Shown here: positions 44,454-55,735 of the stretch, in pieces
Numbering within the stretch: position 1 is the stretch's first letter
Layout of the letters: the number at the start of each line of letters is the position of its first letter
Assembly: GCA_035772735.1 (NCBI GenBank)
Contig: JASDFA010000003.1
Coordinates: 98,947,001-99,011,000, forward strand
Origin: Datura wrightii
Taxonomy: Eukaryota > Streptophyta > Magnoliopsida > Solanales > Solanaceae
Direction: 5' to 3'
DNA length: 64,000 nucleotides
The notes under the pieces: model-generated
What the model saw: the letters and a program-made list of their open reading frames with translations, nothing else
The model's database searches: none
What the model was told of the DNA's origin: nothing
Position numbers and translations under genes: made by a program

Positions 44454-46754
44454 TGTAATACCCTAGAAGTGCCTAAGACTAGACCGGAGATTTTAACATT
44501 CAAAGTAGCAGAAATTTGGAAAAGTTTTTCAGAATGGGTGGTGGTACGGGTCATTGGTGTGACTAACGACCCGTTGGATGTATCCGTGGTGAGGTACTGC
44601 AGGTTTGGAGTTGGAAGTAACAGGTCTAGGAACGACCCATTGTTTGGTGTAACAAGTTGTTGGATGGAATCGTGTGAGACTGGTCCTTGGTCAAAGAGGA
44701 AGTAACGAGTTGTAGAATGACCCGTTTTAGGAAATAATGGGCCGTTGTCAGCATCCGTTTAAATGGATCGCAAGTTAAGGCAGTGGTGATGACGACTGGA
44801 AGCAACGAGTTGTTTGAGCTAGCAACCACCCTTCCTGTCCGGTCGGGGTAAGGGATTTGAGACTTGAATTCAGGGTGTAACAAGAAGAGCTAGTAATGGA
44901 CTGCGGGAGCTAGGAACGAACCATTCTGACATCCATAGTCACTAGCAGAACAGTTTTTCCAGGAAATTACTTAAGGGTATTTTCATCATTCCTAAGTCAT
45001 AGGGTCCTAAGCTATGTCGTTTTAAGCTCAAAATAGGGAGTTTTAAGAGGGGTAAGTTTGTCCGAGACTCATTCACATTCATGCATGCAAGTTGAGGGAT
45101 TAGAAGGTGATCAAGCTTAGGTTTTCTACAAGTTCTTCCACAATTCTTCATTGGGAAATCAAAGGACTTGTAGAATTTGAGTCTCCCAGGTATATAAGGA
45201 TATGAATGGGTGAATTTATTCACACCCACGTCAAATTCCTCTCTAATTCATGAAAATCTATATGTTGATCCTATGAGATTTTAATTCAATGCATGAATTT
45301 CCTAAGTTTCTACCATGGGCATGATCTAAGTATGTTTCTATTATTGAATTATGATTCATGGGTAGGTTTTAAATTGTTTTCAATAATAATCATGTTTTCC
45401 AGCATTATAAATTAAAATGCCCATCCATGAGAAATTCATGAAAGTTGAGATTTATGATGAATGTTCAAATATGATGAAATATTATTGATGAAAAGCATGT
45501 TTTCAAGTTACTCATGTCTATGATCATGTTTTCAAGCGAATCAAATATTTTCGAGTATATTTAAGTATTGGGCAAGCCCATATTTTTAATTATGATGTAT
45601 GATTTCAAGTTAATTAGCTTACCATATGATTTTGGAGTCAAGACTCCCAATTATGTTCATCTTGTGGTAAGGTTTGAGCCAAGGCTCCTCATGTATGATT
45701 TTAGATTTATATGTGTATGATTATTCAGCTTCGTCAATAGATGATGGCCAACTTCGTTGAAAAATGATGGAGAGCATATGCAAATTTTGGGAGTAGTGTC
45801 TAGCACCGAGAAGGCTAAGAGTCAGTCAAACCCTACGCCTTAGAATTACTTGCCAGGTATAATTAGATTATTTTGGGACCTCCTATGTGAGCTTTCCCCT
45901 GCCCCAAGGGCCCTTGAGCTTGATATCGATATCATGGTAGCGTCCTTAACCTTGGCAAGGTTTTGGATGGCTATACCTACTTGACTGTGATAGTCGAGAC
46001 CACGTAAGCTCTATCGTGGTAATGTTGTTTATATGACGAGTCTCTCATTGTTCCTCATGATTTTATGCATGTTCATCAATCATGATATTATTTTTTCCAT
46101 GGGTTTGACCAGATGTTCAGTTTTACTTATAATTATCAGTTTTCTGTTTTCGGTCATTTGATTCAGTTATGATATCCAGTTATGTTCAGATCATGATTTC
46201 AGAAAATAGCAGGCAAGCCCTACTCTCAGATTCTTGTCTTAATTATGTTTTATTTTATGAATGTTTTAAATGATTTTACTTATTTATGCCATTTTACTTA
46301 CCTTGAATACTCGGTACATTCCACGTACTGACCGCATACTCTATGTAGTATCATTTCATGATGTAGGCTCCAATCTTCAGATTCAACTCCGTCATTAGCC
46401 AGCTTTCGGAGTTAACATCCAGTCTCCATTGGTGAGTCCTTATTTGTCGAGGGCCCCTTTTCCATTCAGTTATGTTTACGTATTGCAGTTTCATACTTAG
46501 AGAGTTAGTTGGGGTCTTGTCCCATCAACTCATCAAAATTAGAGGCTTTTTAGACAATAGATTGTATTCATCTTCGGATTTGGGTTGTATATTCAGATGT
46601 TCATGTTATGTTCGGATTTCTGCCATGTTTATTATGTTAAGTCTTCCACTTTATTTTAATGAGTTGGATGTATGTTGATGCCATGGGTCAACTTGGAGTC
46701 TCTCAGGGCTCCTTGTCCCGTGTCTCGATCCGGGCCTATGTTCGGGTTGTGACA
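44454..46754 (+). mobile_element. Intact solo LTR I (E family)
   Basis: Runs TGTAATACCCTAGAAG to TTCGGGTTGTGACA, 2301 bp, flanked by perfect GGAAA repeats (44449-44453, 46755-46759). Its reverse complement starts TGTCACAACCCGAACATAGG, matching E1 at 33182, so this is the same family in opposite orientation and provides the full-length reference. The U3 dyad cluster lies at 44530-44930 (GACCCGTT, AACGAGTTG, AACGACCC). The flanking sequence belongs to element F. Confidence 0.88.
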
Positions 46755-46859
46755 GGAAAAGGAAAGTTAACATTTGTTCTAAACTAAGGAAAGAGATTAT
46801 AAAAATTGGATGTAAAACAAATTGAAGGAATCAAAATCTAATTACTGGCAGTACTAATA
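46755..46859 (-). mobile_element. Element F remnant between I and G
   Basis: About 105 bp between solo LTR I and the 5' LTR of G, presumably internal element F sequence upstream of its 3' ORF. No motif recognised. The rest of F (pol, gag, 5' LTR) should lie beyond G, outside the window. Confidence 0.4.
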
Positions 46860-48455
46860 TGTCATGATTTTACGACACTTTCGATGCTTAAACATAAGAA
46901 ACTATGAAAATTTTGGGTATGTTTAAATTGATATAATGTGTTTTTATTGAGTGTTGCTGGAAAACAGGTTCGGATAGTGAAATGGGCATAATGAGGCTAA
47001 ATTGGGCTAAAGTTTGGACTACCAGCAAGGTAACAAGTCATCGTATCATTGGACGACTCATTTCTTGATCCGTTGGGAGAAGACGATTTTGAAGCACAAT
47101 ACCTAGGATAGAAATAGTAGTGACCACGAGTTGACAGCATAACTTATTTTGTTTGGAAACAAGTCATTAGGAGGGTCATGAGGACTGGGAATTAGAACTG
47201 ATAAAAATGGCCTGGGAGACATAACAGAAGGCTCAATGAGTCATCATGAGACTTGACGACTCGTCGTGAATAGGCAGGTGCATTCGTCCTTAACACTTGA
47301 AATTTCAAAGCTCAAAAGTAATAAGAGACCTATGATTGGTTCAGTCACTTAACGAGTCGTTAGGTGACCCATTTTACAGAAGAACTTGTATGCTGAGTAT
47401 GAGCAGTACTTTCTTGCCAAGACTCATTAGGATACCTAACGAGCAGTTACCATTGGCGTTGCCATTGCCGACCTGCAATCCTTTTTAATTTAGGAAAGGA
47501 TTTATCTAAGTCTGTAAATACTTTATGTAGGTTTATTTTTGTAGTTTAGACTTTATACCATATTTCTTGTAGTTGTTGATTAAAATAAAGTTTCAAGAAA
47601 CAAGTTTCATAATTTTGTTCTTTAATTTGATGATTCAAACGACTTTGGAGTAGTAATCTTAGATGTTTGTTGATTTATTCAAGATGCCTGGTTTCTTCTA
47701 CAAATTATTGTAAGTTGCAATTAAGATTTCTCTAATTTCTAATTGTAATCTTTCAAGCATTCGTAGCTAAACCCATAACTAGGGTTGTGGGAACCATGAT
47801 GAATTAACACATGCAAAAACACTTAGTGAATCTTGAATGGGGTATATGCATGTATTGTTTTTCCCTTCATTTTAATTATTTCTTAACGGTTGCAAAGGTT
47901 AGAATTTTGCTTCATCGTACTCATCGAATTAAGGGGAGTAATGAATGGGAAAAGGGATTAACAATAGAGATTTGAGGCTATCAACCATCATCTAATAGCT
48001 TGACCTTTTCTGGGAATAGCTAATTCGATATTAAGGGTAAGGGTAAATCAAGTATACATCCGCATGCAAATCAAGTTGTGTGGTGATAATCATCTAAGTA
48101 GGGATCAACCATTTACATGAAGTTAACTTACTGATATTGCATGTAAGACACCGGAATAGATTACTAGTATAAAACGCCTTGTGGTTTTGAAGTCATGGGG
48201 AAGACAATCCTAGTCAACTCACTCTTTGAATTCAATCAATTTTAAATCAAGGATCTACTCATTACTCCCTATTGTTTTCTATTATTTCTTGCTACAATTT
48301 CCCCCATAGAAAATAAGTAAGCCAATAGTAGTAGTTAAACGCATTAACTAAGGTCCTTGCCATATTCCTCATGGGATTCGACGCCAACCCTAGTTGGGTT
48401 CTATATTTGACATCGACCGCTTTATATATCATTACAAGGTGTAATTTGGGTGACA
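46860..48455 (+). mobile_element. 5' LTR of element G
   Basis: Starts TGTCATGATTTTACGAC and ends GGGTGACA, giving a short terminal inverted repeat TGTCA/TGACA; 1596 bp. U3 has an ACGAGTCGT dyad cluster at 47030-47460, including ACGACTCGT at 47256-47264 and ACGAGTCGT at 47352-47360. The end region contains ATGGGATTCGAC and GACATCGACCGC, common near Athila/Tat LTR ends. The start is inferred from terminal-repeat symmetry; the 3' LTR is unavailable for comparison. Confidence 0.68.
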
Positions 48456-48463
48456 TCAAATTT

Positions 48464-48481
48464 TGGCACCGTTGCCGCGGA
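48464..48481 (+). promoter_or_regulatory. Primer-binding site of element G (tRNA-Asp type)
   Basis: TGGCACCGTTGCCGCGGA, two mismatches from TGGCGCCGTTGCCGGGGA, the complement of a plant tRNA-Asp 3' end that primes Athila/Tat elements. It lies 8 nt after the LTR end. Confidence 0.82.
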
Positions 48482-48588
48482 ATACGACTTAGGCTTTTGT
48501 TAATTGTGTTTGCTTTGTTGTTGGTCCTTATTTCCTTTTTATTTTATTCTTTGTTGTTTTTTCTTCTTCACAGGTCTCAGGTTCGTGT

Positions 48589-50260
48589 ATGCCAAGTATT
48601 AGGAGCCAAGGAAAATCCCCAGTTCCAATTGATCACGAACTTGAGCGAACACTTTGGAATTTAAGGAACATGGCCAACACATATGGGCAAGAAATAGTGG
48701 AAGATGAAACAGCCAGAATGTTGGCTGAGGAATAAGCTCGAGCAAGAGATAGAGAGGCAGCGAAGCTCGCTGAGGAGTAACGCCAAGCTGCCAAAGCTAA
48801 GAGAGCTAGAAGGAACAGAGGTCGAGAGCAACAGAGGCACTGGTACTTTGATGAAGATGATGATTCTGATATTGATGAGGTCGGTTTCACTGGAGCTATT
48901 GTCCCTCCCCCTTTTCCTGCTGGGGAAAAGTTTGACAATACTAGTGCAATTATCCAACTTCTCAACATGAAGGGGATATTTGCATGTCATGCCACTGATG
49001 ATGCACATCCTCAGTTGATAAATTTTGTGGATATTTGCAAAGCATACAAACAACTGGGAGTGAGTCAAGATGCAATAAGGCTGAGGTTATTTCCCGTTTC
49101 ACTAGGGAGTGAGGCAATGTTGTGGTTGTCTTAATTGCCAAACGATTCTATCACTAGTTGGAGGGAGCTTAAAAGAGCTTTCCTTGAGAGATTTTTCCCA
49201 CCTTCAAGAGCAGTACAACTGAAAGATGAAATTTATAACTTCAGTAAGTTGAATTCTGAAGCACTTCATGAGACTTGGTTACGGTTCAACATGAAGCGAA
49301 AAAAGGTGCCCAACCACAGGATCCTAGATGATAAACTATTGGAGATATTTTATAGGTCTATAAATGCTAACCCAAGGCGGTAGCAGATACTATTTCTGGT
49401 GGGACATTCATGAGTCATACATATGTTGAGGCTGTTGAGGTCCTTGATAGGATCACCAAAACCAACTGCGCATGGCACACAAAAGAGTAAGAAGTCTCAA
49501 CTGGTACTTATGCGGTGGGCATATTTGTACAATAGAGAAGAAAGGATGAAGAGTGAGATCATGATATCGTTGAGATCAAAACCACAATGTGCCTTATTGC
49601 TAAACATATTATGGGAGTCGGGACAAAAAATGTGAATGTAGTTTGTTCCTAGGGCAAGGCCCCGAGAAATAATGGAGGGGAGTCTAAGTCTGAGGAGGAA
49701 GCCAATTATTTGAATGATCAAGGGGCGGGTTTTTGGAACAACACACAAGGATATAACCAAGACTCTTGGCGTCAAGGTCAGGGGAACCAAGGTCAAAACT
49801 ATTGCAAAGATAACAACTACAACCTGGGTCGATATAAGGACAAGGTAGAGGCAGAGACAATGGTGACTGGAAAAAATGTGAGAAGTACAAAAATGATAGA
49901 AGCGGTCTCTATGTTCCTCCAAGAAACCATGAACCTGAGTCTAGAGGTTCAAGGGTGGAGGATATATTATTGAAATTACTCAAGCAGATGGAGGCAACAG
50001 ATGGCCATTTTAAGGAACTCTGCGCTGATATTTCTAGTATGAACCAAAAGGTGGAATCACATGTTGTTGCCATTAAGAAGATTGAGTAGCATCTTGGTCA
50101 GATGTCTATTGCTATGAACCAGAGGCAAAAGGTCACGCTTCTTAGTAATACAGTTCAGAATCCAAAAAATGATAGTGATTGCATGGATGTCACTAGTAGG
50201 AGTGGGAAGGCGACAGTTGATCCTCCTATGCCGGTTATGACTGATTAGATAGTTGAGCTC
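48589..50260 (+). pseudogene. gag of element G
   Basis: ATG at 48589 (MPSIRSQGKSPVPIDHELER). The N-terminal Glu/Arg-rich helix is broken by two TAA codons. The Gag core follows: FTGAIVPPPFPAGEKFDN, MKGIFACHATDDAHPQLINF, LRLFPVSLGSEAMLWLS, WRELKRAFLERFFPPSRAVQ, then HETWLRFNMKRKKVPNHRI, all typical Athila-type Gag. A Gly/Asn/Arg-rich stretch and a coiled-coil-like segment lead to NPKNDSDCMDVTSRSGK, the usual Gag-Pol boundary in this group. No CCHC knuckle seen. Multiple stops and frame changes after 49380. Confidence 0.78.
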
Positions 50261-51110
50261 TCAGTGATTGATGATGATAGGGTGGCAGAATCCAAGGTAC
50301 ATGTTTTTATTGATGATGCAGTTGAGAAGACAGCTCCTAGTAATGCACAGGAGCATGGGTCTAAAAGACGGAAAGAGAAGGATGTAAATCAAAAGATAAC
50401 GCCCATTCCTAGACCTCATCCTCCTTTCCCGCTGAGGCTGAAGAAGAAGGATAAAGATGGGAAGTATCAAAAATTTATTTCAATTGTTGAAACAATTATT
50501 TGTGAATATCCCATTAGTCGAGGCATTTGAGCAGATGTCTGGCTATGCTAAATTTATGAATGACCTTGTCACTAGAAAGAGGACCATGAGCTTTGAACCT
50601 ACTGAAAATTTACACAACTATAGTGTAATAGCATCTCGGTCTCTTGTGTAGAAGAAGGAAGACCCTGGGCATTATGTGATTTGGGTGCTAGTATAAATCT
50701 GATGTCAATGACAGCGTTTAGAAAGTTGGCTTGGGAGCCCCCAAACCAACTACAATGTGGCTACTGATGGCAGATCACACGATCAAAAATTTGGTGGGGA
50801 TTCTTTCTGATGTACTGGTGAAGGTGGAGTCCTTTATATTTTTGGCCGAATTTGTTATTCAGGACTGTGAGGTTGATTTCGAGCTCCCCATTATCTTGAA
50901 ACGACCATTCTTGGCCACCGGACGTGCTCTTGTAGACATGGAGATTGGATAATAGAAATTCCGATTAACAAATGAAGTGGTGAAATTTTATGTGTGCCGG
51001 TCCATGAAGCAGCCAAACGACATGCGGGTGGTCTCAGTGATTGATGTTGTGGAGGCTGAGCTTCCAATTATTCTTATTAATGAGAGAGTGAGTACTGAGG
51101 ACTCAACATT
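50261..51110 (+). pseudogene. Protease region of element G
   Basis: A Lys-rich linker (PHPPFPLRLKKKDKDGKYQK) and YAKFMNDLVTRKRTMSFEPT precede the aspartic protease active site ALCDLGASINLM (DLGAS codons 50678-50692). A frame change then gives the rest: LMADHTIKNLVGILSDVLVK and FVIQDCEVDFELPIILKRPF, LATGRALVDMEIG. Stops at TAG/TAA follow. The reading frame is then split by J1 at 51111. Confidence 0.78.
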
Positions 51111-51234
51111 TGTTATACCCCATAAAATTCCCGACACATAGATGGCCTATTCGCGTGTTGGTTAAGAATATTTGAAGGCCATACATGCTAGAAAAAGGCC
51201 CGGGAATAGACCGGACGAGAAACCTATCGAACCA

Positions 51235-51345
51235 TCACGGAAGGAGCCGGGGCAGAGCCCCTCCGCGATGGCAACGTATCACGGAGGTGGAGCCTCCGCG
51301 TTGGCTCCGTGACACGTTGGCCCTGTCCAGGCCCAACTATATAAG
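51235..51345 (+). promoter_or_regulatory. Promoter block of LTR J1
   Basis: Dyad-rich sequence (ATCACGGA, CTCCGCGATG at 51261-51270, ATCACGGAGG, CCTCCGCG, CTCCGTGACACGTTG at 51305-51319) followed 18 bp later by TATATAAG. GACACGTTG has an ACGT core like bZIP-type sites. LTR L uses the same 10-mer and 15-mer ahead of its own TATA box. Confidence 0.65.
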
Positions 51346-52659
51346 CCCTCCATTTCGATTTTAAATGATATAATTCTTATAATTTCCAGCGAAAGTAGAG
51401 AGAAAATCAGAGAGGAAGAGGAACGAAGGTTTCTTGATAATTTCCGTCTGATTACGCCGTCAAACGCGGTCCAAACTCAAATTAACTCCAGATACCGAGG
51501 TATTAAGCAGTACGGAGCATTCCTACGGATTTAGTTTCGCGAAATTTGGCCGGTGAATCGTCGTGCTACCGAACTAAGGTAAGTGTAATTGCTCCAAATT
51601 AGTGTCAATATACTTCTAGCCTTAAAGTGAATATTTCTCCCTTCTGGACTTTCGAGAAATAGCGAGCTTTTGACCATATTTCGATAAGCTAAAGTTTAGG
51701 CTATAAATATATCGAAAGTGACGTTTTCTTTCAGAATATTGGTGTATTTAGTTCTAATTGACATGTATATGAATATAGTTCGGAGAAACAGCAGAAGTAC
51801 TGATGGAAATCACAGCGGTCAGTCGGGTACTCAGAAACCAGGTATGTAAAGCTATTCTTTCGGCAAGTCAGGAAGTACAGTCTAGAAAATAAATAGAATA
51901 AAGGCTATTAACAGATTCCCAGCGTACAGGAACGATTTTAGTACAATTTCCAGCAAGCATGCTAGTATATCACTACGTATCATGCGACAATCAGAATAAC
52001 AGACAGCCAGATGATTTTAGGTAGTAATGTGGTATCAACTAGTAGCTTAGCATGTTCTTACGTAATATCCAGAATAGAAGTTGTAAAAGCAGTATAATGA
52101 ATTAGCAAGATTACAGATATTATGTATTACATTTGTTGAGACTGTATTCGGTAACAGATGGCACATCTTATGTTATTGAGCTACATCTAGTTATAGATGG
52201 CATGTTCTATGTTATTGAGTTATATCCAGATGCAATCAGATCAGTAATCAAATATAGAAATAACTCCAGATACAGATGTAGCTCCAGAAAGAGATATGGC
52301 TCTAGAAACTGATATAGCTATAGAGCACGGATATCAATAATCAGATAAACAGATAAAGGCCAGGTAGCAGTTAGCCCAGCAATCAGAAATAGTGTAAAAC
52401 AGAATATAGCATCAGTTGTTTAATACGGACTGGCCTTGAAATAAAAGAAGAGAATATGATTAGTATTTTTCATTTGAGCATGCTTGCTGTGTATGTGTTT
52501 TGCATGTTGAGACTTGTTGTGGCATGTGGGCACCCTTTAGCATCCCCTCTGCCCCTGGGTTATAGCTGTGTTGATACCAGATTCAGATACCGCCACCAGC
52601 TGGGCGATGCCGTCCGCCTAGAGGACGATGATGGCCGACCACCATGATAATACGGTCCA

Positions 52660-52880
52660 GATTACCCTGCTTGCAAGGGCAGTTCAGTTTGCTCTGCGCA
52701 GAGCCAGTTTACCCTGTTTACAAGGGAAGATTACTCTGTGTGCGCTTGTGGCCAGGGGCAGTTTCAGATACCGATTTTTTTTATAAAATTACCTTGTTGC
52801 GTGCTTGCACCCAGGGGCAGTTTCAGTCACAGATACAGCATCAGATTACCCCGTGAGCACTTGCGCCCAGAGGCAAGAGT
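52660..52880 (+). repeat. Subrepeats in LTR J1
   Basis: Five degenerate units with an ATTACCCTG-like start and CCCAGGGGCAGTTTCAG-like end (near 52662, 52708, 52735, 52787 and 52845), spacing about 45-60 bp. J2 has only scattered related words at the comparable position (63600-63720). Confidence 0.6.
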
Positions 52881-53917
52881 CCTCGAACTTAGACACAATT
52901 TATTGTCAGAGGCCAAGGCTTGAGCTACGTACCCAAGGGGGCCGATAGGAGGAGCTCACAGTTATCAGATGAGTGGAGTGACCTTTTTTTGGTTGGTTTA
53001 GACCCGGGTAGGGGTAAATAGATTGTTCTGCTGGTTGGCACCTTCCGGCTTATGGGGGTCGGTCAGGTATTGTGTATATTTATATGTGCTATTAGATACT
53101 GATAGGTAGTAGGGCGACACGCCATCAGGTACGTCCAGTTTAGTTGCATAATAGGTGAAATCTCCCCAGTTATCCTCAGCCAGATAGACTCAGCTACTTC
53201 CTGCTTATATGTCATGTTATTATTGTCATCCATTTCAGTTGTATATCTCAGTTTGCTTTACATGCTTGGTACCTTTGGTACTGACACCCGTGGGGGCGCT
53301 GCATTGCTTGCCTGCAGGTACCCATAGACAAGGAGGCGATCCCTCGTGATCCTAGCCAGCGCAGAGTCATCAGCTCCTGTCATCCGGAGCTTGATATTCA
53401 GAGGTGTATCTCATTTTCTTTTGTTGTATAGTACGGTTAGGTCGGGGCCCTGTCCCGACCATTCTATTATTACTTCCTAGAGGCTTGCAGTCTAATGTTT
53501 CCCCGTGGTAGTGGAGCCGGTCGTGTGGGGCCGTGCATGTATATGTGTGTTTAGTATTGTTGATTATGTTGGCCGTGTGGGGCCATAGACTGATAGTAGT
53601 GGTGACCTTGTCGGTCACCTAGTTATTCAGTATTCTATTGTTAAGTTACAGATTACTAGACAACATGGTGGCCTTGTCGCCCCCCATAGGTTTCCCTATA
53701 TGTGATGATTCTGGTTAGTTGTTGATGCAGTGCAGGTGGCTATAGGCCTAATCGGCTGGGGCTGTATTTACCGCCGTTATATAGCCGGTTCGTTTCTAGA
53801 AATAGAGCCAGAGTCAGCCAGAGCACCAGATGTGCTCAGGCTGGACCGTTTAGCAGCCCAGAGTCTAGCAGGCACCAGGTTCCCATCATACCCCCCAAGG
53901 TGGGGTGTGACAACATT

Positions 53918-55200
53918 AGTGTTGATAAATGTTGATGCTTAAGAGATCAATGGGGGTGATGAGATCGTTGATGCACTTGCTGGTATGGGGTCGTACATTT
54001 ATGCTCCAAAGAAGATTGATCTTGATTTGAAAATTTGTGTGACCCCACCGGCCAAGCCATCAATTGAAGAGCCTCTAGTATTAGAGCTCAAGGAACTCCC
54101 ATCTCATTTATTGTATGTATTTCTGGGGATCGGAAACACATTACCAGTCATAGTTGCAGCTAACTTGGTGGAATGAAAAGTGGAGGCTTTGGTCTCCATT
54201 CTGAAGAGGTATAAAAGGCCATTGGGTGGACCATAGCAGATATTATTGGGATACCATCCGGTATTTGCACACATAAGATCCAACTTAAGCCAGATTGTAT
54301 TCTGAGCATTAAGCATCAGCGTAGGCTGAATTTGCCTATGCAACAGATGGTCAAGAAAAAAATTATTAAGTGGTTGGATGAAGGTGGTTTACCCTATTGT
54401 TGATAGCAAATGGGTGAGCCCAATTTAGTGATACCAAAGAAGGGAGGAATTATTGTGGTCCCCAATGCTAAGAATGAGCTCATTCCACTGAGACCAGTCA
54501 CAGGTTGGAGAGTATGCATGGACAATCGGAAGCTAAACCACTAGACGCAAAAAGATCATTTTCCAATGCCATTCATGGATCAGATGCTAGACTGACTTAT
54601 AGGCAGAGGATGGTACTATTTTCTAGATGGATATTTGGGGTACAATCATATCTCTAAACCACTTTCACCTGCGCCTATGGGACATTTTATTTCAAGAGGA
54701 TGTCATTCGGTTTATGTAATACGCTCACCACTTTTTAGCGCTGCATGATGTCCATATTCTCTGAAATGGTGTAGGATACCATTGAAGTCTTTATGGATAA
54801 TTTTTCGGTGGTGGGTGACTCATTTGATGATTATTTGGCTCATTTGAGCAAGGTGTTGTAGTGATGCGAAGAGACCAACTTGGTGCTTAATTGGGAAAAG
54901 TGTCATTTCATGGTCAAAGAAGGTATAGTTCTCAGTCACAAGACTTCTGGTAAGGGCATTGAGGTGGACAGAGCAAAGAATGATGTAATTGTTAGTCTAC
55001 CAACTCTAATTTCTATAAAGGGGGTTCGAAGCTTTTTGGGTCATGCAGGATTTTATCAGAGATTCATCAAGGATTTCTCAAAGATTGAACATCTCTTGTG
55101 CAAGCTACTTTATAAAGAGGTGATGTTTATGTTTGATGATCCATGTTTGAAGGATTTTGAATTCCTAAAGGAGATTGACTACAGCTCCAATCATTGGCCC
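53918..55200 (+). pseudogene. Reverse transcriptase region of element G
   Basis: Resumes after J1 with YAPKKIDLDLKICVTPPAKP and LELKELPSHLLYVFLGIGN, the Athila/Tat RT N-terminal extension. RT blocks then appear in shifting frames: WVSPI, VVPNAKNELIPLRPVTGWRV, the FPMPFMDQML region, the KRMSFGLCNT-like piece and the catalytic region VFMDNFSVV. The usual FMDD is FMDN (54791-54802), so the second catalytic Asp is lost, the same change as in element A. The thumb part is open: VLNWEKCHFMVKEGIVLSHK and VRSFLGHAGFYQRFIKDFSK. Confidence 0.8.
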
Positions 55201-55735
55201 CTAACTGGTCCTTACCGTTTGAGGTTATGTGTGATGCTAAGGGAGTAGCCCTGGGATCTGTTTTGGGCCAAAGTCGTGAAAAGATTTTTTATGCAATTTA
55301 TTATGCTAGAAAAGAGCTTAATATAGCTTAGAAGAATTATACCATGACGAGACAAGAGCTTTTGGCTGTGGTATTTGCATTCAAGAAGTTTCGGGCATAC
55401 TTTCTTGGAACTAAGGTGATAGTTCATACAGACCATGTAGCTATGCGATATTTGATGACAAAGAAGGATTCCAAGCCAGGGTTGATTCGATTGGTTCTAT
55501 AGCTGTTTGAGTCTGAGTTTTAGGTTCCGGAAGGGGACAGAAAATCAGGTGGCGGATCACTTGTTGAGATTAGAGGCAGATACAACATTTCGAGATGAGC
55601 TTGATATAGATGACACATTCCCCAACGAGCAGGTTTTGACTGCTTCCCAGGATCTCATCTCATGGTTTGCGGACTTTTCTAATTATCTGGTGAGTAATGT
55701 GGTACTGAAAGATTTAACTTTTCACCAGTGAAAGA
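55201..55735 (+). pseudogene. RNase H domain of element G
   Basis: Begins FEVMCDAKGVALGSVLGQSR (catalytic Asp in CDAKG), continues IYYARKELNIA, stop, KNYTMTRQELLAVVFAFKKF and VIVHTDHVAMRYLMTKKDSK, and after a frame change GTENQVADHLLRLEAD. TAG and frameshift mutations inactivate it. Confidence 0.82.

Larger units (their letters stand above)
51111..53912 (+). mobile_element. Solo LTR J1
   Basis: Runs TGTTATACCCCATAAAATTC to AGGTGGGGTGTGACA, 2802 bp, flanked by perfect ACATT repeats (51106-51110 and 53913-53917). No PBS, PPT or coding sequence. It contains a GC-rich dyad promoter block (51235-51325), TATA box TATATAAG (51338-51345) and a subrepeat array (52660-52880). The 2.8-kb size and ends suit long-LTR chromoviruses of the Del/Tekay kind, which is an inference. 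Frames inside are not coding. Confidence 0.85.

Noticed and set aside
52456..52923. Three overlapping open frames in LTR J1
   Set aside because: They coincide with the subrepeat array of a solo LTR; homologous sequence in J2 is not open in the same frame.
53730..53942. Possible host exon near the end of J1
   Set aside because: The segment is the conserved 3' end of an LTR ending TGTGACA at 53912 with a matching target duplication; the frame runs across the junction.
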